NCBI RefSeq assembly: GCF_029076695.1
Contig: NZ_JARFIK010000001.1
Span: 248,001-312,000 of the forward strand
Length of the DNA stretch: 64,000 nucleotides
Reading direction: 5' to 3'
Source: Adlercreutzia equolifaciens
GTDB taxonomy: Bacteria > Actinomycetota > Coriobacteriia > Coriobacteriales > Eggerthellaceae
The position numbers and the translations under genes were made by a program. Within the stretch, counting starts at the first letter, position 1. Every line of letters begins with the position of its first letter. Positions 1-9,183 of the stretch are shown piece by piece. The notes under the pieces were generated by a model. It worked only from the letters and a program-made list of their open reading frames with translations, was not told the origin of the DNA and did no database searches.

Positions 1-1108
1 CTCGCTCGGAGCCGCAGGATTTCCGCGCCGCCTGGGCGAAGGTAAGGATGGCGGTAAGCGGCGTGCGCAGTTCGTGGTTAACCATGCTCAACAGGTCAGA
101 TTTAAACCGCGTCTCTTGAGCCAGTTCCCCGTTCAGTACTTCCAGCTTGTCACGCTGGCGCTCGAGAAGGCTATTGGCTTCCTGCAGGTCGAAGGTGCGT
201 TCCTGTACCTGGGTTTCCAGATGGCCGTACATATCGCGCAACTCGCCGGCCATGTCATTGAAGCTGTCGATGAGGTTGGTGACCTCCTTGGCCGCTTTTC
301 GGTTTTCCAGCGAGGCGTTGAGCCGTCCCTGGCGCATCTGCCCGAAGGCGCCGTGCAGTCCCTTCAGGGGACGCAGCACGAACACCATGGTGGCACCGTA
401 GACGATAGTCCCAATGACCGTGGTGATCAGAATGAAGAACAGCAGATCACGCATGATATTTTCCCAGAAGGCCCGCTCGTGCTGGTCAGCGGGGATGACG
501 ATGCTGATGGCACCGCCCACGTCGCCGATCTCCCAGCCTTCCTTGGCATAACCGGTAATGTCTATCTCGCCCTGGGGAGATCCGTGACATTCCAGACAGC
601 TCTCATCTACTTCGAGAGCTTGAACATAACGGAACCGATCCTCGCCGTCGAAAGGGGCGAAACCGTAGAACTCACGCTCACCCGGTTGGGCGTTGAACTC
701 CTCGAGTGCCTCGGCCTCGAATTCATCGGGCACGTCCTGCTCGTTGCGTGGGTTGAAGTTCGTATAGCGGATCACATAATCGGTGCCGAACGAGAACAAC
801 TTTCCCACGCTCTTGCCCACCACGGCGCAGTGGAGTCCCTTGAACTCATAGCCACCCTTGGTAGAGTTGTTGATGACGCTTTGGGAGTTATCCATGAACT
901 TCCATACCGCATCCATCTCGTGAGCAAACATGCGCGCTTCCTCAAGCAGCACCATTTCCGCCTGCCGCTTCTCCGATTGGAGCGTGAACGCAGCATAAGC
1001 GACAAAGGACAGAGCGAATGCCACGGTGAGCACTGTGAGATAAATTGTCTTAAGACCGCGGGCCTTACCCTCCCGCAAGCCATGCTGGTCTTGATCGACC
1101 TTCCCCAT
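1..1108 (-). CDS. Heme-sensor histidine kinase (Tll0287/DUF3365-type), 3' end outside window
   Basis: The first 369 codons of a membrane sensor kinase; the reading frame runs off the left edge. The ATG at 1108 follows an AGGGGG ribosome site. A transmembrane helix at about residues 20-38 is followed by an extracytoplasmic domain containing DESCLECHG, a CxxCH c-type heme motif as in Tll0287-like (DUF3365) sensors. A second helix (about 230-250), a HAMP-like linker, a coiled coil and the start of HisKA (NHELRTPLT, phospho-acceptor His) follow. It is a paralogue of the complete kinase at 26434-28167, sharing the MDAVW, GLHCA and FEAEALE segments. The HATPase domain and any partner regulator lie outside. 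Redox or ligand sensing through heme is inferred from the family. Confidence 0.85.
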   Translation of the reverse strand, partial: MGKVDQDQHGLREGKARGLKTIYLTVLTVAFALSFVAYAAFTLQSEKRQAEMVLLEEARMFAHEMDAVWKFMDNSQSVINNSTKGGYEFKGLHCAVVGKSVGKLFSFGTDYVIRYTNFNPRNEQDVPDEFEAEALEEFNAQPGEREFYGFAPFDGEDRFRYVQALEVDESCLECHGSPQGEIDITGYAKEGWEIGDVGGAISIVIPADQHERAFWENIMRDLLFFILITTVIGTIVYGATMVFVLRPLKGLHGAFGQMRQGRLNASLENRKAAKEVTNLIDSFNDMAGELRDMYGHLETQVQERTFDLQEANSLLERQRDKLEVLNGELAQETRFKSDLLSMVNHELRTPLTAILTFAQAARKSCGSER

Positions 1109-1245
1109 TTCTACCCCCTGCATGCCGATACCCCTCGACATTGAGCGGGCATTGTAGCATGGTTCAAGCGTCAATAGGGGAAGCACTCAATTTCCACGCA
1201 TGGGCCTCGGCGCACCAGGTGGCACCACTTCGCAACCCCCGTCCA

Positions 1246-1273
1246 TTGACTCCCCTCCTGCGCGTGTTATGAT
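1246..1273 (+). promoter_or_regulatory. Sigma-70-type promoter abutting a start codon
   Basis: TTGACT at 1246-1251 and TATGAT at 1268-1273 are separated by 16 bases. Transcription would start around 1280-1283, at or next to the ATG at 1283. No Shine-Dalgarno sequence lies between, so the mRNA of the EamA transporter is predicted to be leaderless or nearly so. Confidence 0.65.
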
Positions 1274-1282
1274 GCTGCGACC

Positions 1283-2257
1283 ATGTTTTCCCACATCAAA
1301 CATAACGGGCTGCCCCTATGGGCCTTCAAGGCGGCGTTGCTTTTGGCGGCGGCTATTTGGGGCATGGGCACCGTGGTCATCAAATCCACCGTCGATGAGT
1401 TTCCTCCCAGCTGGCTGGTTGGCGTGCGCTTCCTGGGCGCGGGCATTATCCTGGGCATTGTCACGTTCCCCCGCATCGCGGCGCGCTGGCGCGAGAACGC
1501 CCGCGGCCACCTGCGCGATGGCGCCATCCTGGGCGTGCTGCTCTTTCTCTCCTACTGGGCCAACTCTACGGGTCTGACCGACACCACCGCTTCCAACAGC
1601 GCCTTTCTTACCACCTTGTACGTGGTCATCATCCCCTTCCTGGGGTGGTACATCATCCGCAAGAAACCGACGCGCTTCAATCTTGTCGCCGCCTTCCTGT
1701 GCGTTGCCGGCGTCGGCTGTGTTGCCTACGGCGGCGCGGGCGGATTCTCCCTGCGCTTCGGCGACCTTGTCACGCTGCTGTCGGCGCTGTTCCTCAGCTT
1801 CCACGTGCTGTACACGGCGAAATACGCGCCCGGTCGCTCCATGACGCTGCTGACCGTCATCCAGTTCGTCGTAGCCGGCATTCTGGGCTTCATCGTGGGC
1901 ATCGTCACCGAGCCCACGCCCAACTTCGCGCAGCTTTCCCCTGAAACCTGGGTAAGCCTGGTCTACCTGACCGTCTTCGCCTCGTGCATTGCCCTGGGGC
2001 TTCAGAACGCCGCCGTGGCCCGCGTCGACCCCGCTCAGGCAGCCCTGTTTCTAGCCACCGAATCGGTCTTCGGCGTGGCGTTTTCCATCTTGCTGCTGGG
2101 CGAGGTGCTCACTGCCTCCTCCTTCGCCGGCTTCGCCCTCATCTTCGCGGGCATTGTCGTCAGCGAGTACCTGCCCCTGCGTGCCGAGAAAAAGCAAATC
2201 GCCGCTACCGAAGCAGCGGCGATTGAACTCGAAGAAGCTGATGCGTTTTTGCGGTAG
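1283..2257 (+). CDS. EamA/DMT-family permease
   Basis: A 324-residue integral membrane protein with about ten hydrophobic helices in two similar halves, the usual layout and length of EamA (drug/metabolite transporter) proteins. The first half opens with AAIWGMGTVVIKSTVDEFPP and the second has the typical glutamine- and alanine-rich QNAAVARVDPAQAALF stretch. The substrate cannot be read from sequence; relatives export amino acids, nucleotides or other metabolites. The ATG at 1283 directly follows a good promoter and lacks a ribosome site. The C-terminus is a short charged tail rich in Glu and Ala. The gene converges on the PurF-like gene with only three bases between the two stop codons. Confidence 0.85.
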   Translation: MFSHIKHNGLPLWAFKAALLLAAAIWGMGTVVIKSTVDEFPPSWLVGVRFLGAGIILGIVTFPRIAARWRENARGHLRDGAILGVLLFLSYWANSTGLTDTTASNSAFLTTLYVVIIPFLGWYIIRKKPTRFNLVAAFLCVAGVGCVAYGGAGGFSLRFGDLVTLLSALFLSFHVLYTAKYAPGRSMTLLTVIQFVVAGILGFIVGIVTEPTPNFAQLSPETWVSLVYLTVFASCIALGLQNAAVARVDPAQAALFLATESVFGVAFSILLLGEVLTASSFAGFALIFAGIVVSEYLPLRAEKKQIAATEAAAIELEEADAFLR

Positions 2258-2260
2258 TGC

Positions 2261-3685
2261 CTACTCCCTACCATCCCAGCAGTAGGTGCATACCTTCTCG
2301 GGGTCGATGCCGATGGCCTCCAGCATGCCCGGAAGGCTCTGGTAGCTCAGGCTGTCGAAGCCCATGTCCTCGCAGATGGTGCGCAGCAGGCACCGTCCGC
2401 GCTCAGTGGTGGCGTCGGCGTACTCGTCCAAATGCTCCACGCCCTCTTCGCCTTCCAGCTGATCCACCACACGACGGGCAATCAGGTCCATGTCGGACTT
2501 GCCGGACGAGAAGCTCAGGTACTTGCAGCTGTACATGATAGGCGGGCAGGCACTGCGCATGTGCACCTCGGCAGCGCCGGAGTCGTACAGGAAGTTCACC
2601 GTCTCGCGCAGCTGCGTGCCGCGGACAATGGAATCATCTACGAACAGCAGCTTTTTATCGTGGATGAGCTCGGGCACCGGCACCTGTTTCATGTTGGCAA
2701 TTTTGTTGCGCAGATCCTGGTTGGCCGGCATGAACGAGCGCGGCCACGTGGGCGTGTACTTGATGAAGGGACGTCCGAAGGGCATCTTGCTTTCCGTGGA
2801 ATAACCAATGGCATGGGGAATACCGGAATCGGGCACGCCAGCCACGTAGTCCACCTCGGGACACGCGCCGCGGGCAGCCTCGTCGCGGGCCATGATGGCG
2901 CCATTGCGATAGCGCATCACTTCCACGTTCATGCCCTCGTAATTGGAGTTCGGATAGCCGTAGTACACCCACATGAAGGCGCACATCTTCATTTCGCTGC
3001 GCGCCGGGGCCAACACTTCGACGGTGTCGGGGGTAAGGCGCACAATTTCCGCAGGACCCAACTCGTACTCGTCATGATAGCCCAGCTTCTGATAGGCGAA
3101 GCTCTCGAAGGCCACGCAATGGCCGTTCTCGTCGCGTCCCACCAGCACGGGCAAACGTCCCAGGAAATCACGGGCCGCAATAAGATCGCCATCGGCCGTC
3201 ATGATCAGCAGCGTCAAAGAACCGTCGATCTTTGACTGTGCGTACTGAATACCGGAAACCAAGTCGTCCTTCTGGTTGATCAGCGCCGCCACCAGCTCGG
3301 TAGCGTTCACTGCCCCCGACGACAATGCCATGAACTGGCTGTTGCGCCCCGAGAAGTATTCCTCCACCAGCTCTTCGGCGTTGTTAATGGCCCCGATGGT
3401 GGTAATGGCGAAGGTGCCCAAATGCGATCGCACCAACAGCGGCTGCGGATCGGCGTCGCTGATGCAGCCCACGGCACTGCTGCCGTGGAAGGTGACGATG
3501 TCGTTCTCGAACTTGGTGCGGAACGGCGTGTTCTCAATCGAGTGAATTTGACGCTGGAAGCCGTCCTCCTTGTCGAGCACAATCATGCCAGCTCGACGAG
3601 TTCCCAGATGAGAATGGTAGTCCACACCGAAAAAAACGTCATGCACAACGTCGCGCTTGGATACTGCTCCGAAAAAACCGCCCAC
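2261..3685 (-). CDS. PurF-like amidophosphoribosyltransferase lacking the N-terminal Cys
   Basis: A 474-residue protein with the two-domain organisation of glutamine PRPP amidotransferase: an N-terminal Ntn-type glutaminase fold (DYHSHLGTRRAG, about residues 22-33) and a C-terminal phosphoribosyltransferase domain with the PRPP loop LFVDDSIVRGTQLR near residue 350. PurF normally exposes a catalytic Cys after Met removal. Here the start is (V/M)GGFFGAVSK and no Cys occurs nearby. The GTG at 3685 is backed by a GGAGG site; the frame upstream reaches a stop without another Cys start. Either it uses free ammonia, has another role, or is a PurF paralogue; a canonical purF may lie elsewhere. Cysteines near the C-terminus (VCTYCWDG) resemble metal ligands. 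Confidence 0.8.
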   Translation of the reverse strand: MGGFFGAVSKRDVVHDVFFGVDYHSHLGTRRAGMIVLDKEDGFQRQIHSIENTPFRTKFENDIVTFHGSSAVGCISDADPQPLLVRSHLGTFAITTIGAINNAEELVEEYFSGRNSQFMALSSGAVNATELVAALINQKDDLVSGIQYAQSKIDGSLTLLIMTADGDLIAARDFLGRLPVLVGRDENGHCVAFESFAYQKLGYHDEYELGPAEIVRLTPDTVEVLAPARSEMKMCAFMWVYYGYPNSNYEGMNVEVMRYRNGAIMARDEAARGACPEVDYVAGVPDSGIPHAIGYSTESKMPFGRPFIKYTPTWPRSFMPANQDLRNKIANMKQVPVPELIHDKKLLFVDDSIVRGTQLRETVNFLYDSGAAEVHMRSACPPIMYSCKYLSFSSGKSDMDLIARRVVDQLEGEEGVEHLDEYADATTERGRCLLRTICEDMGFDSLSYQSLPGMLEAIGIDPEKVCTYCWDGRE

Positions 3686-3792
3686 GAGGTCCTCCGTCTC
3701 GGAAAGTGTGTTCCTTTACGAAGCAAAGTATAAAGGGTGCAATCGAGCGAATGTTGCCTGCACGTTAAAAAGGGCGAAAGTTTCTGCCAGTG

Positions 3793-6543
3793 CTATTCGA
3801 TGACCGAGCGGCCCATGCGCACCTCGGTCAGTGCCGGCAGCGCCAAGGCGCACCCAATGCCGTACTCATGACCGGCACCGTTCAGCGTGATGATGCCCTG
3901 GGGCGCCTCGTAAGCAGGCACAGTCAAATCGTGGTCGAAGTAGCGCGAGGTAGCGCCCAAGTCGCCGGGGATGACCACACCGGGCAGCGTCTGGAAGGCA
4001 GCGTGCACAAACCGCGACACCCCCGTGTCGTACATGCCGCTCATACACACCTCGCGCCCCTGAGACAGCGCCTTATGCACGAACTCGAGGGCCGGCTGAA
4101 TGCCGCCGAACTTCCCAATCTTCACCATGGCGCAGCGCAGCTCGGGATAGTCGAACAGGCGGTCGGCCTCCTCGGCGTTCACGAACGACTCGTCCACGCA
4201 GATGGGCATAGCCAGCGTGTGCTGGAACGAGGCCAAGCGGCCGAAGGCGTCCTCGCGCCGATCCACCCCGGCGCGGGACAGATCGAGCGGCTCCTCGATC
4301 CAGCCAATGTCCAGCTCGTCGTAGGCACGCAATTCGGCCATGTGGTGCAGGCTGAAGCTCTGGTTCGCGTCCAAGGTAATAAGCAGCCGCGGGAAGGCTC
4401 GGCGCACCGCGCGCACGGAGGCCAGCCCTTTGCCCGGCGCCACCTTTAACTTGATGCGCTGGTACCCCTGCTTGACACAGGCACGCACCTCCTCCACCGT
4501 TTGGGCCGGCGTGCCCAGGCCCACCACCGCGCCGGAGTACACCCGTCGCTTGGCCGCGCGCGGCGCCTTGGCCAGAGCGCGTCCCACGGCACGGCGCTCT
4601 CCCCCTGACGCACCGGCGTCAAGGTCGGTCAGACGGTCGAACTCCTCGCCGAGCATCTGCCACAGAGGACGCCCCGTAATCTTGCCGTACAAATCCCAGC
4701 AAGCCATCTCAATGGCACTGCAGGCCATGGGCGCGGCGGCGGCTCGCTCCAGGTGAGCGAAGTCGGCCGACACTTCACGCGGATGCAGGTAGGTGGTGGC
4801 AATCACGCGCGGCGCCAGCACTTCGCGCAGCACGGCCATGTCCTGGCCCAGGGTTTCGGGCAGGTACCAATCGGTATCGAAGGCGGTGCATTCGCCCAGG
4901 CCCACGCGGCCCTGGTGATCCACCACTTCCACAATGACCGACTCGCGATAGGTCAGCGTCTCCTTCGGCGTGCGGAAGGGGGTCGAAAACGGCAGGCGCA
5001 CGCGATGGAGCACCACGCGCGCTATCTGGATGCGCTGATCGTACAGGCGCTCGCAGGCAGCGCGGTCGATTTTGCCGATACCGCCCCGAGGCAGCTCGTC
5101 CACCAGACAAAGCCGTTCAGGCACATACAGCCGCGAAAGACGCTCGCCCAATACGGCGCGAATCTCCTCGGCCGAGGGTCGCGGGGCCCCCGCCCCGCCC
5201 GTGCGCTCCACCAGCGCCACAGGGCGTCGTCCCCAGCTGGGATCGGGCACACCGAACACGTAAGCGTCGGCCACCCCGGGCACGCGCACCAGGGCGTCCA
5301 CAATTTCCGCCGGGTACACGTTCTCGCCCCCGGAGACAAACATGTCCGCCGTGCGCTCGCGCACGTACAGCCGGCCCTCGTGCAATGCCGCGGTATCGCC
5401 CGTCAGGAAGAACCCGTCCACGGTAAACGCCGCTCGCGCGTTGGCATAGCCCGCAAACACGCCCGGACCGCGCAGAGCCAGGCGCCCGAAGCCCTCCTCG
5501 TCAGGCTCGGCAATGCGGGCGGTGTAGCCGGGAAGCAGTTCCATGCCCCCGGTGAAACTGGGCGTCACCAGGGCGTTGGCCACCTGGCTCGAGGTTTCCG
5601 TCATGCCATAGCTGGCGTACACGCGCGCCCGCGCCTGCAAAGAGCGGCCGATGGTCTTCGCGTTCAAGGGACCGCCGCCCAACAGAATGCACTGGTACTG
5701 GCCGATGGTCCGCTCGGAGGGCCGCACCTCGGCCTCAACATCGAGCATGTCCTGAAGCATCTTGTCCACCACGGAAATATGGGTGGCATGAAAAGCCGCA
5801 GCTTCTTCCAGAATGCGCTTCGCGTCGAAGCGCTCGTAGACGCGCACGGGCCAGTGACTGCACACGCTGCGCACCAGCACCTGGAACCCGCCAATGTGGA
5901 AGAACGGCAGCACCGCCTGCCACAGGCCGCGGCCGCGGTTGCGCCCGTCTAGCACTCGGTTGGACGCCTGGGATGCCTCCACCAAGTTGCGCCAAGTCAG
6001 CTCCGCCGCCTTCGGCTTGCCCGTGGTGCCCGACGTGAACATGATCAGCGCGCGGTGCCCGGCATCGAAGGTATGGGCCGCCCGCTCGGCGAAGTGCACC
6101 GCGTCCTCCACCAGGCCGCCCAGGCTGTCGTCCACGCGGCGCAGGGGCGACTCCCCGCGCGTGAGCGACACGCGCACCTGGTCGAACAGGCGCTGGGCCG
6201 CGGTCTCGTCGATGCGCTGGGCCACACGCAGGCCGCAGCGCTCCAGCTCCATGAGCCGCGTCATCTTCTCGGACGAGGTCAGGCGATGGTTGAGCGCCAC
6301 GAGCCCGAACGACCCGTAGGCCGCCGCCAGGGCCAGAAACACGTACATGGGGCAGTTGGGCAAATCCACCGCCACCACGTCGCCGGGAAACACGCCCTTG
6401 TCGCGCAAGCGCCGCGCCAGCTGCGCCGCCATCAGGCGCGTCTGACGATAGGTGCACGTCGTCTCTTCCCCCTGCTTGTTCACGAAGGAGAGGAACACCT
6501 GGTCGGGCCGCATCTGGGCCGTGCTTTCAAAAATATCGATCAT
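3793..6543 (-). CDS. menE-menC: Fused o-succinylbenzoate-CoA ligase / o-succinylbenzoate synthase (MenE-MenC)
   Basis: A 916-residue single frame joining two menaquinone enzymes. Residues 1 to about 505 are an adenylate-forming ligase: MFTSGTTGKPKAA (P-loop), SYGMTETSS, the hinge region with VSGGENVYPAEIVD, and the C-terminal lysine motif GGIGKID. From about residue 510 an enolase-superfamily o-succinylbenzoate synthase follows: the KxK pair in RIKLKVAPG, metal ligands in TLDANQS, WIEEPLD and CVDESF, and the second lysine in VKIGKFGG. MenC makes OSB from SHCHC and MenE activates it to OSB-CoA, so the chain holds two successive steps in the order E-C. An Ala/Arg-rich insert sits in the MenC part. 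It follows menB by 27 bases on the same strand, consistent with an operon; MenB uses the cyclised product of OSB-CoA. Confidence 0.88.
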   Translation of the reverse strand: MIDIFESTAQMRPDQVFLSFVNKQGEETTCTYRQTRLMAAQLARRLRDKGVFPGDVVAVDLPNCPMYVFLALAAAYGSFGLVALNHRLTSSEKMTRLMELERCGLRVAQRIDETAAQRLFDQVRVSLTRGESPLRRVDDSLGGLVEDAVHFAERAAHTFDAGHRALIMFTSGTTGKPKAAELTWRNLVEASQASNRVLDGRNRGRGLWQAVLPFFHIGGFQVLVRSVCSHWPVRVYERFDAKRILEEAAAFHATHISVVDKMLQDMLDVEAEVRPSERTIGQYQCILLGGGPLNAKTIGRSLQARARVYASYGMTETSSQVANALVTPSFTGGMELLPGYTARIAEPDEEGFGRLALRGPGVFAGYANARAAFTVDGFFLTGDTAALHEGRLYVRERTADMFVSGGENVYPAEIVDALVRVPGVADAYVFGVPDPSWGRRPVALVERTGGAGAPRPSAEEIRAVLGERLSRLYVPERLCLVDELPRGGIGKIDRAACERLYDQRIQIARVVLHRVRLPFSTPFRTPKETLTYRESVIVEVVDHQGRVGLGECTAFDTDWYLPETLGQDMAVLREVLAPRVIATTYLHPREVSADFAHLERAAAAPMACSAIEMACWDLYGKITGRPLWQMLGEEFDRLTDLDAGASGGERRAVGRALAKAPRAAKRRVYSGAVVGLGTPAQTVEEVRACVKQGYQRIKLKVAPGKGLASVRAVRRAFPRLLITLDANQSFSLHHMAELRAYDELDIGWIEEPLDLSRAGVDRREDAFGRLASFQHTLAMPICVDESFVNAEEADRLFDYPELRCAMVKIGKFGGIQPALEFVHKALSQGREVCMSGMYDTGVSRFVHAAFQTLPGVVIPGDLGATSRYFDHDLTVPAYEAPQGIITLNGAGHEYGIGCALALPALTEVRMGRSVIE

Positions 6544-6570
6544 GAAGCGTGCTGCGCGTTGCTACGAGTA

Positions 6571-7410
6571 TCAGGGAAACTTCGGGAACTGGGTGAAGTC
6601 GGGGGCGCGATGCTCCTTGAAGGCATCGCGGCCTTCTTTTGCCTCGTCGGTGGTGTAGTACAGCAGCGTGGCGTCGCCGGCCAGCTGCTGAATGCCCGCC
6701 AGACCATCGGTGGCCGCGTTGAAGGAGGCCTTCATGAAGCGCAGGGCCGTGGGGCTGAACTGCATCATCTCGGCCGCCCAGGCCATGCACTCGTCTTCCA
6801 GCTCATCGAAGGGAACCACTTTGTTCACCAGGCCCATCTCCAGCGCCTCGGCCGCGGTGTACTGGCGGCACAGGTACCAGATCTCGCGTGCCTTCTTCTG
6901 GCCCACAATGGCAGCCAGATAGCCCGCGCCGTAGCCGGCGTCGAAAGAACCCACCTTCGGGCCCGTCTGGCCAAACTTCGCCGTGTCAGCGGCAATGGTC
7001 AGATCGCACAGAATGGAAAGCACATGGCCGCCGCCAATGGCATAGCCGTTCACCATGGCAATGACCGGCTTGGGCACCACGCGAATAAGACGCTGCAAAT
7101 CCAGCACGTTCAGGCGGGGGATGTTGTCCTCGCCCACGTAGCCGCCGTTGCCGCGCTTCTTCTGGTCACCGCCCGAGCAGAAGGCCTCGTCCTCGTGGCG
7201 ACCGCCGTGGTTCACGCCCGTCAGGATAATGACGCCCACTGAGGCATCGTCGCGCGCCTCGTTGAAGGCGTCGTACATCTCCATGACCGTGCGCGGCGTG
7301 AACGCATTGCGGCGCTCCGGGCGATTGATGGAGATCTTCGCCACGCCATCGCACAGCTCATAGCGAATCTCCTGATACTCCTTGCCCGTCTTCCATTCGT
7401 ACTTCGTCAA
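6571..7410 (-). CDS. menB: 1,4-dihydroxy-2-naphthoyl-CoA synthase
   Basis: A 279-residue crotonase-superfamily enzyme of normal MenB length that cyclises OSB-CoA to the naphthoate CoA ester in menaquinone synthesis. Diagnostic segments are [11 protein letters not shown] (oxyanion-hole region), [19 protein letters not shown], and [14 protein letters not shown] followed by [15 protein letters not shown], which separate MenB from ordinary enoyl-CoA hydratases. It is upstream of, and probably cotranscribed with, the MenE-MenC fusion, so the ring-forming and activating steps are encoded together. Menaquinone is the expected electron carrier for the exported reductases elsewhere in the window. Confidence 0.93.
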   Translation of the reverse strand: MTKYEWKTGKEYQEIRYELCDGVAKISINRPERRNAFTPRTVMEMYDAFNEARDDASVGVIILTGVNHGGRHEDEAFCSGGDQKKRGNGGYVGEDNIPRLNVLDLQRLIRVVPKPVIAMVNGYAIGGGHVLSILCDLTIAADTAKFGQTGPKVGSFDAGYGAGYLAAIVGQKKAREIWYLCRQYTAAEALEMGLVNKVVPFDELEDECMAWAAEMMQFSPTALRFMKASFNAATDGLAGIQQLAGDATLLYYTTDEAKEGRDAFKEHRAPDFTQFPKFP

Positions 7411-7490
7411 AACTACTCCTAATCCTTCTCTTGCCTTACCTATCGTTTTCCTTACTGGTCGTTCGTAACGTCAGCGAGGTTGCGACCGGT

Positions 7491-7514
7491 CCGTTCGTCC
7501 GGCAGGACGAACGG
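7491..7514. terminator. Perfect 10-bp hairpin between pilT and menB
   Basis: CCGTTCGTCC and GGACGAACGG are exact inverted arms around a GGCA loop, lying just after the pilT stop and before menB on the minus strand. No T-run follows, so intrinsic termination is uncertain; it may stabilise the 3' end of the pilus transcript. Confidence 0.45.
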
Positions 7515-7520
7515 AACTCC

Positions 7521-8594
7521 TTACATACCTTCGGTTTCGAAGCGCTTCTTCAGCGCTTCCTGGTGGATGGCGTGCTGCAGCGCCGTCTCCTTGGTAATGG
7601 TGCCCTCCTTCACCAGCTTGTACAGGCTCTGGTCCATGGTGCGCATGCCCTGGGCGCCGCTGGAGGCAATGACGCTGTCAATCTGGTGCGTCTTCTCCTC
7701 GCGGATAAGGTTGCGAATGGCCGGTGTGGCCGTCATGATCTCGAAGACCGGCACAATGCCGCCGTCCTTCGTGGGCACCAGCTGCTGGGACACCACGGCC
7801 TGCAGCACCAGCGACAACTGCATGCGAATTTGGCGCTGCTGGTTGGCGGGGAAGGCGTCGATGATGCGGTCCACCGTCGAGGAGGCGCCCGTGGTGTGCA
7901 GGGTGGAGAACAGCAGCTGAGCCATCTCGGCGGCGGTCATGGCCGTGCCGATGGTCTCGGAGTCACGCATCTCGCCCAGCAGAATAACGTCGGGGCTCTC
8001 GCGCATGGCCGAGCGCAGGGCCTCGGCGTAGGTGGCCACGTCCGAAGGAATCTCACGCTGGGTGACAATGCAGCCCTCGTGGCGATGCACGTACTCGATG
8101 GGGTCCTCCATGGTGATGATGTGGCCCGTGCGGTTCTTGTTCAGCTTGTCGATGATGCAGGCCAAGGTGGTGGACTTGCCAGCGCCCGCCGGACCAGTGA
8201 CCAGCACCAGGCCCTTCTGGAAGTCGGCGCAGCGCATGACGTCGTCGGGAATGTGGTAGTCGGCCGGGTCAGGCAGCGTGAAGGGGATGACGCGAATGAC
8301 CGCGCCCAAGGAGCCGCGCTGGCGGAACACGTTCACGCGGAAGCGGCCCAAGCCCGCCACGGCGAAGGAGAAGTCGTCGTCGTGGTTGTGGCCCTCGAGG
8401 AAGATGGCCTCGTCGCGACCTGACAGCTCGTAGATGGCAGCCACCAACGCCGCCGTATCGGCCGGCATGAGCGGCGCCATGTCGGTGCGCACCTGGCGCC
8501 CATCGGCGGTGTAGGTCAACGGCAAGCCGGCAACGATGAAGACGTCGGAGGCCTTCTTGTCGATCATTTCCTGCAGCAGTGGCTTCAGTTCCAT
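7521..8594 (-). CDS. pilT: Type IV pilus retraction ATPase PilT
   Basis: A 357-residue secretion-superfamily ATPase. It has Walker A GPAGAGKSTT, the Asp box, Walker B in ILLGEMRD, and the His box LLFSTLHTTGA. The C-terminal block AIRNLIREEKTHQ and GMRTMDQSLYKLVKEG is characteristic of PilT rather than PilB or GspE. PilT powers pilus disassembly at the cytoplasmic face. It is the last gene of a minus-strand run containing a GspF/PilC-type platform protein and four small anchored proteins. No PilB, prepilin peptidase or classical prepilin lies in the window, so the rest of the machine must be elsewhere. Confidence 0.92.
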   Translation of the reverse strand: MELKPLLQEMIDKKASDVFIVAGLPLTYTADGRQVRTDMAPLMPADTAALVAAIYELSGRDEAIFLEGHNHDDDFSFAVAGLGRFRVNVFRQRGSLGAVIRVIPFTLPDPADYHIPDDVMRCADFQKGLVLVTGPAGAGKSTTLACIIDKLNKNRTGHIITMEDPIEYVHRHEGCIVTQREIPSDVATYAEALRSAMRESPDVILLGEMRDSETIGTAMTAAEMAQLLFSTLHTTGASSTVDRIIDAFPANQQRQIRMQLSLVLQAVVSQQLVPTKDGGIVPVFEIMTATPAIRNLIREEKTHQIDSVIASSGAQGMRTMDQSLYKLVKEGTITKETALQHAIHQEALKKRFETEGM

Positions 8595-8613
8595 AGATGC
8601 TTCTCCTTTTTCG

Positions 8614-9183
8614 CTAGCCGAGCCACAGGTTCTCGCCTGTGCCGTCGTCGGTCCACTGAGTAGTTACTTTCCATTGCTCAAGCGTGTAGCTGTCGTTTTG
8701 AATGCTCAGGACGCACAGCAGCTGACGCCCGCTTTCCATGGCGAAGGTAGCGGTTATCTGCGCCCCTTCTATAGCACCTGAACAGGTAATCTGGCCCGCA
8801 TCACCCACGGCAACGCCCGGGGCCGCAGCGCCGTCCATACCTTCATCGGCGATGGCCTCGCCGGTGGCGCCATCGTCGGTGATGGTCTCGCCAGCAGATT
8901 CACCGGAGTCAGCCTCGGGCGAGGACGCCTCGATGCCCCATTCAGTCAGCACGGAAGCCAGGTTGCCCTGCTTCAGGGCGCCGTCCACCTCGGACAGAAA
9001 CCTCTGACCCGCTTGCTCCAGCTGGTAGGTCTCGGTGGTGGTGGCCGCTTGGCGCTCGGTGATGGACAGCTCGGCGCGGGCCGTGGTCAACGACAGCACC
9101 GCCAGCACCGAAAGGCACAAAATGATAATGAGCGTGAACAGGCTGATGGGGCCGATGCGCACAGAACCATGGGGTTTTGCCAT
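8614..9183 (-). CDS. Single-pass membrane protein of the pilus cluster
   Basis: A 189-residue protein with a short cytoplasmic N-terminus, one hydrophobic segment at about residues 12-33 (SLFTLIIILCLSVLAVLSL), and an extracytoplasmic part. The middle is acidic and low in complexity (Glu, Gly, Ala, Asp-rich, about residues 85-130); the end resembles a compact beta domain with one Cys pair. The ATG immediately follows the TAA of the gene upstream (TAAATG), so the two are translationally linked. Position between two anchored proteins and pilT suggests a minor pilin-like or assembly role, but I recognise no named family. Confidence 0.7.
   Translation of the reverse strand: MAKPHGSVRIGPISLFTLIIILCLSVLAVLSLTTARAELSITERQAATTTETYQLEQAGQRFLSEVDGALKQGNLASVLTEWGIEASSPEADSGESAGETITDDGATGEAIADEGMDGAAAPGVAVGDAGQITCSGAIEGAQITATFAMESGRQLLCVLSIQNDSYTLEQWKVTTQWTDDGTGENLWLG

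Noticed and set aside
1-1108. Frameshift or pseudogene in the left-edge kinase
   Set aside because: The frame is continuous to the window edge and the domain order is normal; it is merely cut by the window.
2257-2261. Possible shared terminator between the converging EamA and PurF-like genes
   Set aside because: Only three bases separate the stops and I see no hairpin with a T-run on either side.
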